Of a DNA stretch of 64,000 nucleotides, positions 45,846 through 57,747 are shown piece after piece; the stretch's first letter is position 1, and the number at the start of each line of letters is the position of its first letter. The DNA lies in contig JAVHJL010000001.1 of NCBI GenBank assembly GCA_036971715.1, positions 4,588,001 to 4,652,000 of the forward strand. The letters are read 5' to 3'. The position numbers and the translations under genes were made by a program. The notes under the pieces are model-generated. The model searched no databases. It was not told where the DNA came from and worked only from the letters and a program-made list of their open reading frames with translations. The DNA comes from Arthrobotrys musiformis. Lineage: Eukaryota > Ascomycota > Orbiliomycetes > Orbiliales > Orbiliaceae.

Positions 45846-46880
45846 ATACGAAACCTAAAGCTCGAGAGATTCCCAGAGAATCCTTCGACTGAACGTATTC
45901 ATTTCTCTCTGTGTATCGGCTACTGTTGTAACCATACTCATTTCAGTATTGTCCTGAATTTCGAAACCTTGCAATTTATCATACTTACCTTGTACAGTTT
46001 CATACCTTTCACGATTCTTGTTGGAACACTGCAATGCCGCGAACTTTTCACCGGATTCACAATCGGTTGAATCCCGGCGAATCCCCCTGCGGTTTCGCAA
46101 ACTAGCAGTTGCGCCGTAGGTTTTATCTTCCTTCTCTTATCTCAAGTCCCAATAATCTACATTGTGAGCTGTGCTTGGGGAACGACGAGATCACTATTTT
46201 TTGACAGTTTTTTTTCCCTATTCCTGTATCATCTTGCATGCAGTTCTATCGGCCCGATCCTGTAACATTAGGTCAAAACCCTCCCTTTGGTATATATAGT
46301 TGCATTTTCTCTTGCATGTATTCTACAAGAAATACAAATATATATATATATAGTACCTGATAACTTTGGCTCCACTTCATTGCATCGTATACGCACTATG
46401 TAGAAAATCCTTTCCAGTATGGCCAATGGTGGCTTCTCGGCCCGTGAAGTGGCGCTCTATGGATCTGCAGGGTATGTCAGCTCAATCCAGCCCCTTGCAT
46501 GATGCAGGCGTTGCATTTTATGTGTTGTGGCTGATCAGCCATCGTTTGTACCACCAATGATAGTCTCGTGCGCCACATTTACTAAACCGATTTGGGTAAC
46601 GAATCCTAAATGGGGCTGGACATTCGTCATGTCACACCGACGCCTGAAATCCATGCGTAAGCTTGGTGACCTAGCTCACGTACATAACCATCACTGCTGG
46701 CGACTTACTACTTATATCAAGCTGTATACCTATGTTAGTCTCAAGTATGAAATTAGTTTTAATTCATTTACCCTCACAATACTAAAGTGTTTTCAATACA
46801 TTTCTAGAAAAACCGACGTTGCGGCGCTCTTCCGACCTAACTTTTAGAGCACCCAATATCGAGTCAATTGATCAATCAGG
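45846..46880. other. intergenic region with AT microsatellite
   Basis: This holds the 3' flank of the secreted-protein gene, an (AT)n stretch at about 46336-46351, and the promoter of the phosphatase gene. No other gene is seen. Confidence 0.45.
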
Positions 46881-47526
46881 ATGAACGAACCAATGAATGA
46901 GATAATACCCGGTCTATATCTCGGAGAGTACGTTGAAACTCCTTAAATTATCTCTTCTGGTAGTTATATTAAACTAATAAGCTAACATAACCGACATTCA
47001 GTATATTCGCGGCACGAAACCCATCCTACCTTCGGGACCACGGTGTAACACACATTCTAACAGTCGCCCGGGGTTCCCTCGGCCTACTGAGTTCTACCCT
47101 CGAATCAAACGATACCGAAGTTCCGTTCAAGCATCGCCAAATAGAGCTTGACGATCTACCCGACGAGAAACTGCTCGATCAGTTGGAAAATGGTGTCTAT
47201 TTTATCGACGGCGCCCTAAGCGAGAACTCCGACGGGGCGGGAGAAAAGGGAAAAATCTTGGTTCACTGTCTACAGGGGATGAGTCGTAGTACTAGTTTCG
47301 TCGTAGCTTACTGTAAGTCAAAGGCTCATTTGGTGATTACATAGTTTCGAATAGATTATGAGCTAATGATAGAGTGGATCAAATAGTGGTCTGGAAAAAC
47401 AAGATTACAGTGGGAAGTACGTTAGAGATAGTTCAAGAAAAGCGGAAGAAGGCTCGACCGAACTCCGGATTCTACAGGCAGCTACTGGAGTGGGAGGCTA
47501 GATGTAAAGAGAAAGAAGATTCATGA
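46881..47526 (+). CDS. small dual-specificity protein phosphatase
   Basis: Three exons (46881-46927, 47002-47312, 47387-47526) give 165 residues. The start MNEPMNEIIPGLYLGD is typical for the family. The general acid region is IELDDLPDEKL. The catalytic loop is VHCLQGMSRS with nucleophile C105 and R111 (HCX5R). After it comes the usual AYLVWKNKITVGSTLEIV helix and RPNSGFYRQLLEWE, which stacks on the active site in this family. It would dephosphorylate Tyr and Ser/Thr in MAP kinases or similar substrates. It is a compact single-domain member without a docking extension. All junctions are fixed by conserved motifs crossing them. It converges on the next minus-strand gene. Confidence 0.9.
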
Positions 47527-47816
47527 TTTCATAGTGTACATTTGATACAGGGGGTGGCGGGGGTGTAGCGGATATCCGGATGGATATGGGATTAAGGTTC
47601 GTAATTGGGTATTAGGTACATGTGTGGGGTTCAAATAGATCGATAGGGGGTACTAAAAGATATTATTAACATAGTTGGAAATAAGATTGTTGATTGTCGA
47701 ATTCAAGATCGTATGAATGAAAATATTTCAAGGCTGTCATGTCAGGGTCGCAAACTATTATATTGGCAGAAAATGTTCCCAAAAAATACAGCGTAACCGA
47801 CTAGCAATAGACTGCA

Positions 47817-48473
47817 TTAAGCCTTTTGCACAGGTCCCTTGTAATCGTCTCCGACTCCGTATCCTGGCTGGTAGTATGGTGGGCGAACCTTCGCGGGCCA
47901 TTTTGACCCTTTATGCTTCTTGGTCGGGGTTGGGGTAGGCTTAGAGGTGGTAGTTGTAGTAGTTGTAGTAGTCGTGGTGGGCTTAGGCTTCTCCTCCGGG
48001 TTCTCTGGGACCTTGACAGGGGGCGTATAGTCAGGGCCGGGGAACGGTAGGATGTGGATAGGTCTGTCAGGATCCGTAGCAACAGGGGATCGCCCTCCAA
48101 TCTTTTTCTTGATATCCGGCCAATTCACATACGGTTTTCCAGCGGGTTTACCGGAGGTGGGATGTGGGTTTGGCTTGGGCTTAACATATTTGGGGCTTGT
48201 TTTCGGCTTGGGCTTAACATAGGTTGGTGGCTTAGGCCTAACGTGAGTTGGCTTAGGGTGTGGCAAGAGCACTGGCCCGGGTCCGACGTAGATGGGGCGT
48301 GGTTTTGGCTTCGGCCACTTCTGTGGGAGCGTAGACTCGTAAACGATATCAACCGCTGGCCATCCAGGCTCGCGCTTAGCAGGGGTTGGTTTGTGATCCT
48401 CGGCGGATGGAGCGGGGATGGCGAGTGCCCCGCCGACTACAGTGATAATCGAGAGTAATTGAATCAACTGCAT
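47817..48473 (-). CDS. secreted Pro/Lys-rich protein
   Basis: The single exon encodes 218 residues with a signal peptide (MQLIQLLSIITVVGGALAIP), then APSAEDHKPTPAKREPGW with a Lys-Arg site at about residue 33. The mature part is made of KPKP, HPKP and VKPKP segments, a run of 11 Thr (encoded by mixed ACT/ACC codons) and a Pro/Tyr-rich end (RPPYYQPGYGVGDDY). It has no Cys after the signal peptide. The composition suggests an extended, possibly O-mannosylated cell-wall-associated protein, which is inference. No catalytic domain is seen. Confidence 0.7.
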   Translation of the reverse strand: MQLIQLLSIITVVGGALAIPAPSAEDHKPTPAKREPGWPAVDIVYESTLPQKWPKPKPRPIYVGPGPVLLPHPKPTHVRPKPPTYVKPKPKTSPKYVKPKPNPHPTSGKPAGKPYVNWPDIKKKIGGRSPVATDPDRPIHILPFPGPDYTPPVKVPENPEEKPKPTTTTTTTTTTTSKPTPTPTKKHKGSKWPAKVRPPYYQPGYGVGDDYKGPVQKA

Positions 48474-51400
48474 TTTCTTGCGCTCGAAAAATAGATCGAA
48501 CTAGTAAAATATATATTCGACAAGATAGATTTGAGTTCCGGGGGTAGAATTGAATGAGAAGCCGGCTTCTTGGTTTTAGTGGAATCAAATCGCGAAATGA
48601 GTGACGAAGTTTTGTAAATGAATGTGTGTATAGCGCAAGGAGTGAGAAGTGGGTTGATCTGTGCAGAACAAAAGATATGAGATCCCTATCGTCGAGACAT
48701 GCCATCTTTATACACTTTGTCTCCCAAAAATTCCTAATCAGATCCCGGGATTAAGTTTCTATCGCCGAATGTCTGTTTACTCACGATACTGTAGAAATTA
48801 AAACGTGTCCTACAGTAATATCAGCATCATCAATGCAGTAGACAGTATGCGGACAATCTCTCTACGTATTCGGTAGGTGCCCCATATAACACAATTCCTG
48901 CATATATCTTTAAATTCAGGAATATGCACTTCAGTAGTGCTGACAGGACATCTGTTGGAGTTTTGTTGACATGCATCTGGTGTTTCAGCACCTCGCTTGT
49001 CGCCGCAGGCTGACAGGGGAAACTTGATCGTCAAATACTTCGACTGCCAAAGATGCTCTGCAAAAATCTTATTTGCCGAACAAGCGAGAAACAAAGGGGA
49101 ATAAAAAAGGGGATTATTGATAGCATTTGTTTCAAAGGCTTGGCATGGGTATACAAGGAAATGAAGGTTTGCGGGTATGCAGTCATGTGTGAGATAAGAT
49201 ACTAGCTCCTCCGTGTTGCAGGTTGCATTGCATTGCAACGTTGGGATGTATCGAAACCGATATCGATTTCTCAAGCGGTATCGATACACGGTCATCCAAG
49301 CCTTGGCAAATTTTGCCTTACAACATACAAATGATATTCTAGCTTATTTGTGCTTATAATAGGTTTTTCTACCTCCTTTCTACCTCGATCGATAAATATT
49401 CAGTCGGTATACGTATACTGCGTTGCAGCGTTGTATTAGAAATCACACCATGGTGCCATATTGGTGTCGTCTGTTAAGTTACACAAGATTTCTCACTCAA
49501 CTTACGGCCCCTATATAGCTATAACATCGGGCGATATGTAGCATTCAATATTAGGTACTGGAAAAGGAGACAAGCGACGACAGAATTTTCTCACCTGCAA
49601 TTATCAATGCCCCAAATATTGGAAGCGATATAAGTCGATGTTTAATAAGAAATCAATCCAGGATGAGTTCCACGAATGGATTCCCATTCCAGTGTCAGGC
49701 ATGTTCTATGCTAAGTTTGTTAACATGATAGCTCTGAAATTAATTATAGTCTTTAAAGCCGTGACTAAAACGTTTGCATGATCTAATGCGCCTTCAATGA
49801 CGATCACTTGAATAGGAGTTTAAGCGCGAGGGTGTGTATGTCGGCAAAATATACAACCTGTTCTCAATATACACATAACCTGAAAAATTCCGAGTAGTTG
49901 TAAATTCCGAGCGGGCCAATGTTTTTAGCTTTTAATTATGAATATGAACCATTAAAATTTCATCTTGTTGACAGTAGAGTAGCTCAGGACGGTTATCAAA
50001 ATGTCAACCATTTTTAGCCTCTGCAGATCCGTGATATAGTTGCATGGATGCAGCGTGCGCAAATTAGGCGACAGCAAAGACAAGCCCGTCTAAGTACCAT
50101 ATGTCCTACGCCAGGGTCGTATCGCATATTGTAGACGTTGATATCGTTCGGGGTTGACACTGGAAGGAGCATAGATATACTACATGGAACTTTTGCATTT
50201 TCACTGAAGAGAATTTTTGCCACCATCAAACGATTTCGCAGTACTTGGCTATCGAATGGGTATTTCGTGATCTTGGTACCAAGGTGCATATGCATGGTAT
50301 CGATATTAAATGGTCAAAAATAGTTAGTTAGAGACGCTTCAGTAGCCAGGCCGTGCTCTTGCATCCAGGGATCACATTGGCCTCCTATCCAGGATCGATC
50401 ACATCGGCCCCACATTGTTTAGGCCCTTTGACACCAGCTAGAAAACCTAGAAAGGTTTTCCTGCTGGAGTCAACTTAGAATGGGGTGACCGAAAGTTGGT
50501 ATCGATCATCGACGCGGAGTATATGTTGCATATTTTGCGTTGGCAACATGCCTGGATATCGATAGCTAGCTGAGACCCCAAGCAATCAGATCTTCGCGGC
50601 CTGAATTATGAAGCCTTGCCCTTGCCAATAGCAATGGGCTGATATCAAGAATCAAGTAACCCTAGTGGGGTAACCAACCTAGGTATCTATCATCTCGATA
50701 TCCAAGGTCCCAAGGATCCAAGACCCAAGATTGCGCGATATCGCAGCCTAACCTTCCCAACGCCTTTCCCGAGAGCCGACGACTCTCTTGGGTAGCTGTT
50801 TGCAAAACTGGCCCTGCGAAAGCAAGGTACTCGAGTTACCAGACCATCTATTCGTCGTACTCGAACTGCCCCTTCTTTCCGTCGATTCCCGCGGAAAGCA
50901 AGGGGCTTTACGGCTGACGGCCCAAGTTAAGTTGCAAACCAATTCGAACTGGAGCTAGATCGATAGCTCGTCTGGGCACCGCGTAGGAGCTAGCAAGCTC
51001 CGCTGCTTTTCCCAGGCATAAATCTTGTCAGTTGATCAAAATCCCAAGGTGTCTATATGCACGTACCTGCGCAAGGCCCCGCTTTTAGAGGATGAGTTAT
51101 CCCCGGATTCTCGAGCTAGCTCACATCCTTTTTCCTTCCATACATTTGCTTTGGAAGCTTATGAAATTCCGTTGCATTTGTTGGACCTTCTTACAAACCC
51201 GGGCCTGCTGTTTTTTGTACTGCCAATCTTGGCACCTTCCCGTTCCAACATGCGCCAAGCGCAATTACCTGGGATGTCGCGATACGTTCGACCCTTGCAA
51301 CCTGTAAACAATCCCTCGATGTCGATGAAGGCTTTGTTTTTTGAGCACCTTCGATTCTGCCATCCTTTTCCGAACTAGCTGGTCCCATTATGCATTGGCA

Positions 51401-52146
51401 CTAGGCACCTGGAAACACCCATCGGTGTCGCGCGAGCATAGCAGCTCTTTCCCGATAAAGTTATAGCTAAGCAATATCGAAGGTCTTGGCTTATGGGGCG
51501 GTGAGGAAACGAGCATACGCCAGACGGGGTGGCGGTTGTGTTCTTCGCCCGGCCGGGGTTTATCGAATGTACTCTCTTTTTGCAAAGTATGGGTATACGA
51601 AGCTTAATGGCACCATACCTAGGGGATTGTACAATATGGATACTATATACTACCTAGCTGGTGATTTTACAGCATGAACCCATGTTTGGATGTTTTGTTT
51701 CTCTTTCGGTGGACTGGGGGCTTATCTTGAGATCTTCCAGTGATACCCTTTACCCGTCCGGTCTATCGACTACTAAGGAAACTCAGTGATACACCCAAGA
51801 ACCATGCAGATGACACCGAATCTTCGGTTTTGCGAAAATGCAACTGGTAGCACGACATCGTTGACATGGAGGACAAGGGCAGGGAAACTCAATGGAGCAT
51901 GTGTGCGTCGTGTGGAGATAAGGGGGGTTATTGATCTTCAGTACATTCCTCGGATACGAAGCCGCTGGGTCTTTTAACGTTATAACCTAGCCTGTAGGGA
52001 GGGCTTGAAGTTGGGAAAGTATAAAGAGTGGGTAGATGTCCCCCTCATTCTGCGTCTTCCTTTTCAGCAGGATCATCATCCCATTCGTTTTTTGAGGAGT
52101 AAGAGAATATTTTGGGTATCATTCTTTTTTTTAATTTTCTTGCAAA
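48474..52146. other. 3.7-kb stretch without convincing genes; contains a hairpin cluster
   Basis: One ATG-started ORF of 161 codons exists at 48810-49295 on the minus strand but has no other support. 50341-51263 carries many inverted repeats, listed separately. A short T-run and poly-pyrimidine patch at 52127-52139 belongs to the promoter of the peptidase gene. Confidence 0.4.
50434..51263. repeat. cluster of stem-loops without a convincing ORF
   Basis: Stems read by eye: 50434-50467 (CCAGC + GAAAACC with a 2x2 internal loop), 50523-50549 (7 bp, long loop), 50618-50639 (8 bp, one bulge) and 50768-50792 (5 + 3). The longest is 50868-50906 (GCCCCTT + TTTCCG, 13 bp). Shorter ones are 50952-50969 (6), 50986-51001 (6), 51221-51234 (6) and 51251-51263 (5). 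The density is lower than in the two coding arrays. An open frame without ATG spans 51025-51378. Confidence 0.5.
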
Positions 52147-53775
52147 ATGAAGGTTTCGACTCTATCTTTCGCCGCTTTCTTTGCGGTTGGCTGTGTCGCC
52201 ACGGAGCAGCTTACCTTGGATAAGGTTGAAGCTGATATCAAGACCGAGAAGTGCGTATTTTGGCAATTCTTAGACGGATATTGTAGTTGGTTGATAGAGT
52301 ACTAACTGGATGGTTTCGTATATAGTCTCCGAAACAACCTTTGGCACCTCCAGAGAATTGCTAAGGACAATGGTGGAAACCGTGCTTTCGGTCTTCCCGG
52401 CTACAAGGCCTCTCTAGACTTCGTCTACGAGCGCGCTGCTACTCGATTCGGAAAGCATATGGACACCTGGATCCAGCCGTTCAACCACACCTTCGAGCAA
52501 ACTCGCAAGCTCGAGGTTAAGGGACCTGATGGCAAGCCTGTCCATGCCATCACCCTGTTGTACAACCCTGCTACCCCACTTGAGGGTGTTACCGCCCCTT
52601 TGTTGAACACCCCGGTTGATGATACCCTTGGTATGTATTTTTTTGTACTCCCTTGAGTTTTGTGTGATGGTTGTGAGACCAATTGGCTAATTTGTCGTGG
52701 TCGAATAGGTTCCATGTGTCTTCCTGAGCAATGGAATGGTGTCGATGCCACCGGAAAGCTCGTTCTCATCAAGCGTGGTGTCTGCGCTATTGCCGATAAG
52801 CTCAAGCTTGCCAGGAAAGCCGGTGCTGTCGGTGTCATTCTCTACCATAACGTTCCTGGAACCGACTACGGCAGCGCCACTCTCTCCGCTGCTAACATCG
52901 GTCAGCTCGTCCCTGTTGGTCTCATCCCTCTCGAGGTCGGTAGCGCTTGGGCTGCCCGCCTCAGCGCTGGTGAGAAGCTTTCCGCCCATCTCCATGTCGA
53001 CAGCGTCTTCGAGACCCGTGAGACCTGGAACTTGATCTCCGAGACCAAGGAGGGTGATCCAAACAACGTTGTCATGCTCGGTGCCCATCTTGACGGTGTC
53101 CAAGCCGGTCCTGGTATCAACGACGACGGATCCGGTACCAGCGCTCTCCTTGAGATCATGGGATCCTTCAAGAAGTACAAGGGCTTCAAGAACAAGGTCC
53201 GTTTCGCCTGGTGGGGTGCTGAGGAGTCCGGCCTTGTTGGTAGCTTGTACTACACCAAGAACCTCCCCGAAGCGGAAGCGGATAAGATCCGATTCTACTT
53301 CAACTACGACATGATTGGTTCCCCATACCCATTCTACCGCGTCTACCAGGGTGAGAACCCCGGTGATGCCCTCGGAGCTGAACCACTGTTCGAGTACCTC
53401 AGCGGGACTGCCGGAAAGCCGGCTGAATATGCTCCATTCGGAACTTCCTCCGACTACGTTGGTTTCCTCAACATCGGTGTCCCAAGCTCTGGATTGTTCA
53501 CCGGAGCCGGTGCGCCAACCGATCCATGCTACCATCTCAAGTGTGACACCTTGGACAACATTGACTGGTCCGCACTTACTGCCAACGCAAAGGCTGCTGC
53601 CCGCGCCGCGGCCAACTTCGCTTTGAGCTTGGAGGGAGTTCCACCAAGGAACAAGACTTCCGTCAATATTAGGGGACGTGCCGCCCTCCTCGGTCAGTTC
53701 CAGAAGTGGGCAAGGATTGAGGATGAGGCTGAACACAACCACAGCTGTGCTCACAAGCACCAGAACGTGGTTTAA
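52147..53775 (+). CDS. secreted M28 family aminopeptidase with PA domain
   Basis: Three exons (52147-52250, 52326-52630, 52709-53775) give 491 residues. The signal peptide is MKVSTLSFAAFFAVGCVA. A protease-associated domain (about 140-240) contains IKRGVCAIADKLKLARKAGAVGVILYHN. The M28 catalytic domain has all two-zinc ligands and the base: H263 (GAHLDG), D275 (NDDGSG), E308/E309 (GAEESG), D337 (NYDMIG) and H412 (CYHLKCD). The spacing equals that known for Streptomyces griseus aminopeptidase. It would release N-terminal residues from peptides outside the cell. A His-rich tail (HNHSCAHKHQNVV) ends the protein. It has few N-glycosylation sites (NHT, NKT). The codon use, with many C/T-ending codons, suggests high expression. 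Confidence 0.95.
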
Positions 53776-55478
53776 AACGGTGAAAGACTTGGTTGTTTTA
53801 AATTTAAGTTTTACGGCGTCGGGGCGGGTGATGATAGTAATGATGATGATGGGGGATGTTTAGATACCAGAGTCGACTTTTTTCTTCTTTTCTTTGTACA
53901 AATACCCATTGTTTCGATTCCTTTGATGTACATATTGAGGATAGCAAGACTACTTACTTAGATACCAGATTGAGATTAAAAGCATCATGATTCAGATTTT
54001 GTCTTTCTGGAAGTCTCGAACGTGACCGATTGAAGTGAGCTTTGTGACGTAACTGGTCGGACACGGTAGGTCGTAGGTACCCGAACGGTCAACTGGCGAG
54101 ACATTGTCCTATTATCGGGTGTCTGCGTGTGTTGCATGTGGTTGAGGGAACGCCGATATTGACACAGAGCTCTCGCAATCGAGTCGGCGGATCAACAATC
54201 CTCCCAATGCGATTGCAATGCATTGGAAAGACCCCGAATCAATTCTTCATGACACGTGGAGGTCTAGAATTTGAAGCGGTTGAATTCGATTTAAGAAATC
54301 TTCAACCATACGGGGATTCGTACGGTGGCGTCTTTTTGTTTTTTTTTTCTTCTATTCTCCCTCTCCTCCCTCGAGAAGTCCTGGCCGGCCTGAATTCAAC
54401 TTGATGCAAGAACGGGATGTTACAGGTCAAACGTTGCGGTGTCTTCATCACTCTGACTAAACCCGACATCACGGGTCGAAGCAGGCGGCAGGCCGATGCA
54501 TATCGGCTTGGCAGTTCTGTCACTGTGCAGCCTATTTTCTAATAGGTGTGGCCAATGATCAAATGTATCGGATCGAAATGGGGGGAACATTAGACCCGAC
54601 TGACAATCAGGCCCAATAGGAGGCAACGGCGACGCATGTTTGTACCCAAAGTACCAGGGATAAGCTTATAAGTTTTCCTATTGTCCGAGCTTGAATGTTG
54701 GCTTTGACTGACGTCTTGATTGATAATCTGTGTGTCAAACCGCATAAAACCTTAATATGGCACGGATATCTAGGCAGTGCGATATAATATTTCTCTAGGA
54801 CGCATTTGGTCGAAGATGCATGCGCTGCTTCCGACTCTAGAATCGATATCTAGACGCACATATGTACATGCTGTCCTAACAGTGCTTCATTGCTTTCACG
54901 ACGGCATGGAACTATAGCTACTGTGTATGTACGAGGTATGCACGATGTGGTTATAGTTAAGGTAAGGTTTGATTCTTGCAGGGTGCAGTTATTGGAAAAA
55001 CAATAAGCTTAAATTCTCGCTTGCCTCTCTTATTCTGCTCTCTCTCCCTCTCTGCCTGTGCACTGTGTGACAGAACTCCGACTCGAGCTCGTGGCTGGTT
55101 CGAATACGTGGCGACGATTCAGTAGATTAATATTGTACCATGGTGCTTCTATAGACATCTTGGATCTTCCATTTGGGTATGCATGTGGTTATACAAATGG
55201 TTCCTGTTCGAACACTAGGTTTTTTTCTTTTTTTTCTTCTCTCTCTCTTTATTTTTTCTTTCTTTTTCTTTCGCTCTTGGAGGCCGGTGGGATTAGATGA
55301 GGAAATCTAGACGAATTTGTGGTATCTGATAGCATGATTGTATGGGCGATATCCATTCGCTGGCGGGCCGGGAAGCAAGCTATTTTCAGGATGCAGGCGA
55401 AACCCACCCGGACCTTGTCCGCGCTGGAAAAAATATCATATCATATCATATCAGCACCCCTGGCTGCACCAGGTCGGG

Positions 55479-55503
55479 AAAAAAAAAAAAAAAAAAAAAA
55501 AAA
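55479..55503 (+). repeat. poly-A tract (25 nt) next to TCATA repeats
   Basis: A run of 25 A follows a short TCATA repeat and a GGTCGGG stretch. Tail of an old retro-insertion is possible, but no target-site duplication is evident. Confidence 0.75.
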
Positions 55504-56009
55504 GTGCTGCTGCAATCAAGCCGTTCTGACGATATGTCTTGCGGTTAGCCTGATTGACATGTGCTCCATCGATCGAAGAAAAAAAATATTTTGTTCCTAT
55601 CGCATATCGATTGGGTAAAACTTTTTCCCTTTACCCTTCGTATTATTATTATCTTTTTATAAAAATAATAATAAAGACGCAAAGGGGTCGTTTTCATTTC
55701 TCTTCGTCATCATATTCCTTTTTTTTTGCTTTCAAATCTCTTCCGTATCTGCATCCATATATGGCCAATTCCCTCAAATATCTCAAAGCAAAAACCTCGC
55801 CAGACGAAAGCCTTGTAGCCTTCCAGGGACCGAACAAGGATTCGATTTCGAGGTTCAGACTAAGAGCTGGAGCTAACCGGAGCTGCGATAGGAGCTACAA
55901 GGCTGGCACTGCATTCTGAAGATTGCATCTTGTCAGTGACAATTGCGGAGATACTAAACTCCTAGTGATCCCAAGGCGTGATATATCCGGCCGGGCCTAA
56001 TATAAGTCG

Positions 56010-56045
56010 TCTTCTTCTTTCTTTCTTTCTTTCTTTCTTTTTTCT
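56010..56045 (+). repeat. CTTT microsatellite
   Basis: About seven copies of CTTT/TTTC lie within a CT-rich stretch. Confidence 0.8.
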
Positions 56046-57747
56046 TTGTAAAAATTCTCAGCTCAGCAATCTCTAGGCGCAGGGGCTAAGAATCTTCGAG
56101 CTAGTTAGTTAACGTTAGAGTGAAGGTCCGTCTGAGAAGGTACGGTACCTGGCCTATCTGTACATACATACAGACATACACATCCAGAATACATGTAGCA
56201 GAGGCTGTAGCCATTCATAGCGCTTTGTCCCCCTGGTCCCCTTCTGGTCTGCCTGGACCGATCGTATTGGACCGTATACATCTTCCGCTCTGCTGCTGCC
56301 GCCGCTTCTTTTCTGCATGAACTTGGACTGATTCGCACCTGCACTTGGATGTATGCATGTGTATGGAAGTACCTGTCCGTGCAAGTCAGTAAGAAAGTAC
56401 TTAAAGAGGTACTTACCTTCTACCCGGTGGAGCTTGCCATCAGCTTGGTGTAAAATTTTCTGCGATTTGCTCCTGCTTGTTTGATTTAAATAGCAGATTG
56501 AGCTCGTCCTTGTTCGTTTTTTTCTCAGTCGCAGCAGTTCAGTTCAGTTTCAAGCGTGGTCACCACACCAAACAGAACAGAAACATCCTGCTGTTCTGTC
56601 ACCTCCCATCGCTCTGCTCCCATCACATCAACACCAATTGCAACCAACCCAACCCAACCAACCACTCGCCCATCTAGCAAGCAATCGATCTGACTAACCA
56701 TCGTCTTCCATCACCACCACCATCACCACCATCACCTCAACCACCACAACTACCACAACCTCCGTATTCATCGCACCACCGCCACCATCGCCACCGCTTC
56801 ATCGTTGGCTGTCTCGGCACGGTCACGGTCACGTTCACGTTCACGACGAGTTAAACCTCCGTGTCATTCAGTGGTGTCTGTTTCAAAGACTCAAGAGAGC
56901 ACCCATAAGGAAAGGAAGGAAGCCTTTGCCACCGTCCAGCCACATCTTTGCCCGGCTGCACCAGGACCGCTTCTCGACGTCCCGAGGCGACGTAATCCCT
57001 TAACAAGTTGGAGCCCATAACCCTTTCCTCTAGTCGTTCTCGGTCTCTCACAACCACCAAGACGGATTCCGTTTCCCAATCCCGTTTCCTCCTCTTCCTC
57101 AACTCCCTTTTCGAACCACCCTAACTCGACCTCCGGTGGTTAATTCTGTAGATACCATTCATACTTTCCCATCAATTCCCCGGACCACTGGAGGATCACA
57201 CTTCTTAGGTTTTACCAAGAAAAAAAAAAGACTAGAAAAAAAAGCCACACATCCACTCACTGCAGTTCTTCGACCACTCCCTGTTTTTTTCTCTGGTAAG
57301 CTACACAGGACTTGCCGTTAGGAGATAAGACATAAAAACCGCTTGGACAACCATTCGACACCACTCGCCGACTCCGAGGACCTGGATTCAAGCTTGGCCC
57401 CACGTTTTTAGGCAATTTATAAATCTTGGATCCGGACTCCGAGACCACTCGTCGGACGTATACCAGAAACACCGGCCGGTTCTTCGTTTTTTTCCCTTTC
57501 CCTTTTCCTTTTAGGTCCAGGAGTCTTTGTCATAGCCTCCATCAGAACCGATTTTATCCGTACTTCTACGCACCACCATTTCCTGAAAATAGCTTTTGTT
57601 CACAAGACACGAAAACCCCGGAGTCCCATTTTTTAAAAACAGGTGTTGCTCATAAGGCCCGTAAAACTCCCACCAGCCTTCTCATCCACACGTCGTCATT
57701 ACGGTTAGAATCCTCTTAGGTAAAACGATACATCGCGGACTAGAAGT

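Larger units (their letters stand above)
53776..57747. other. 4-kb stretch: gene-free part, simple repeats, and long leader of the PPZ gene
   Basis: 53776-54000 is the 3' flank of the peptidase gene. 54000-56450 shows only simple repeats: TCATA repeats near 55432-55452, 25 A at 55479-55503 and CTTT repeats near 56010-56045. From about 56480 to 57747 the sequence is rich in C, A and T (CAC/CCA triplets near 56700-56790, CT-rich later), as in long fungal 5' leaders. It probably is the promoter and 5' UTR of the PPZ phosphatase. I find no gene. Confidence 0.45.

Noticed and set aside
48810..49295. 161-codon ATG-started ORF on the minus strand with several Cys
   Set aside because: It has an Arg/Tyr-rich start from a repetitive CGATATCG-type patch, no signal peptide, no domain and no splice or promoter support. 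Chance is more likely.
52687..53760. 357-codon frame antisense to the M28 aminopeptidase
   Set aside because: It is a shadow caused by strong codon bias on the coding strand, where all catalytic residues are found.
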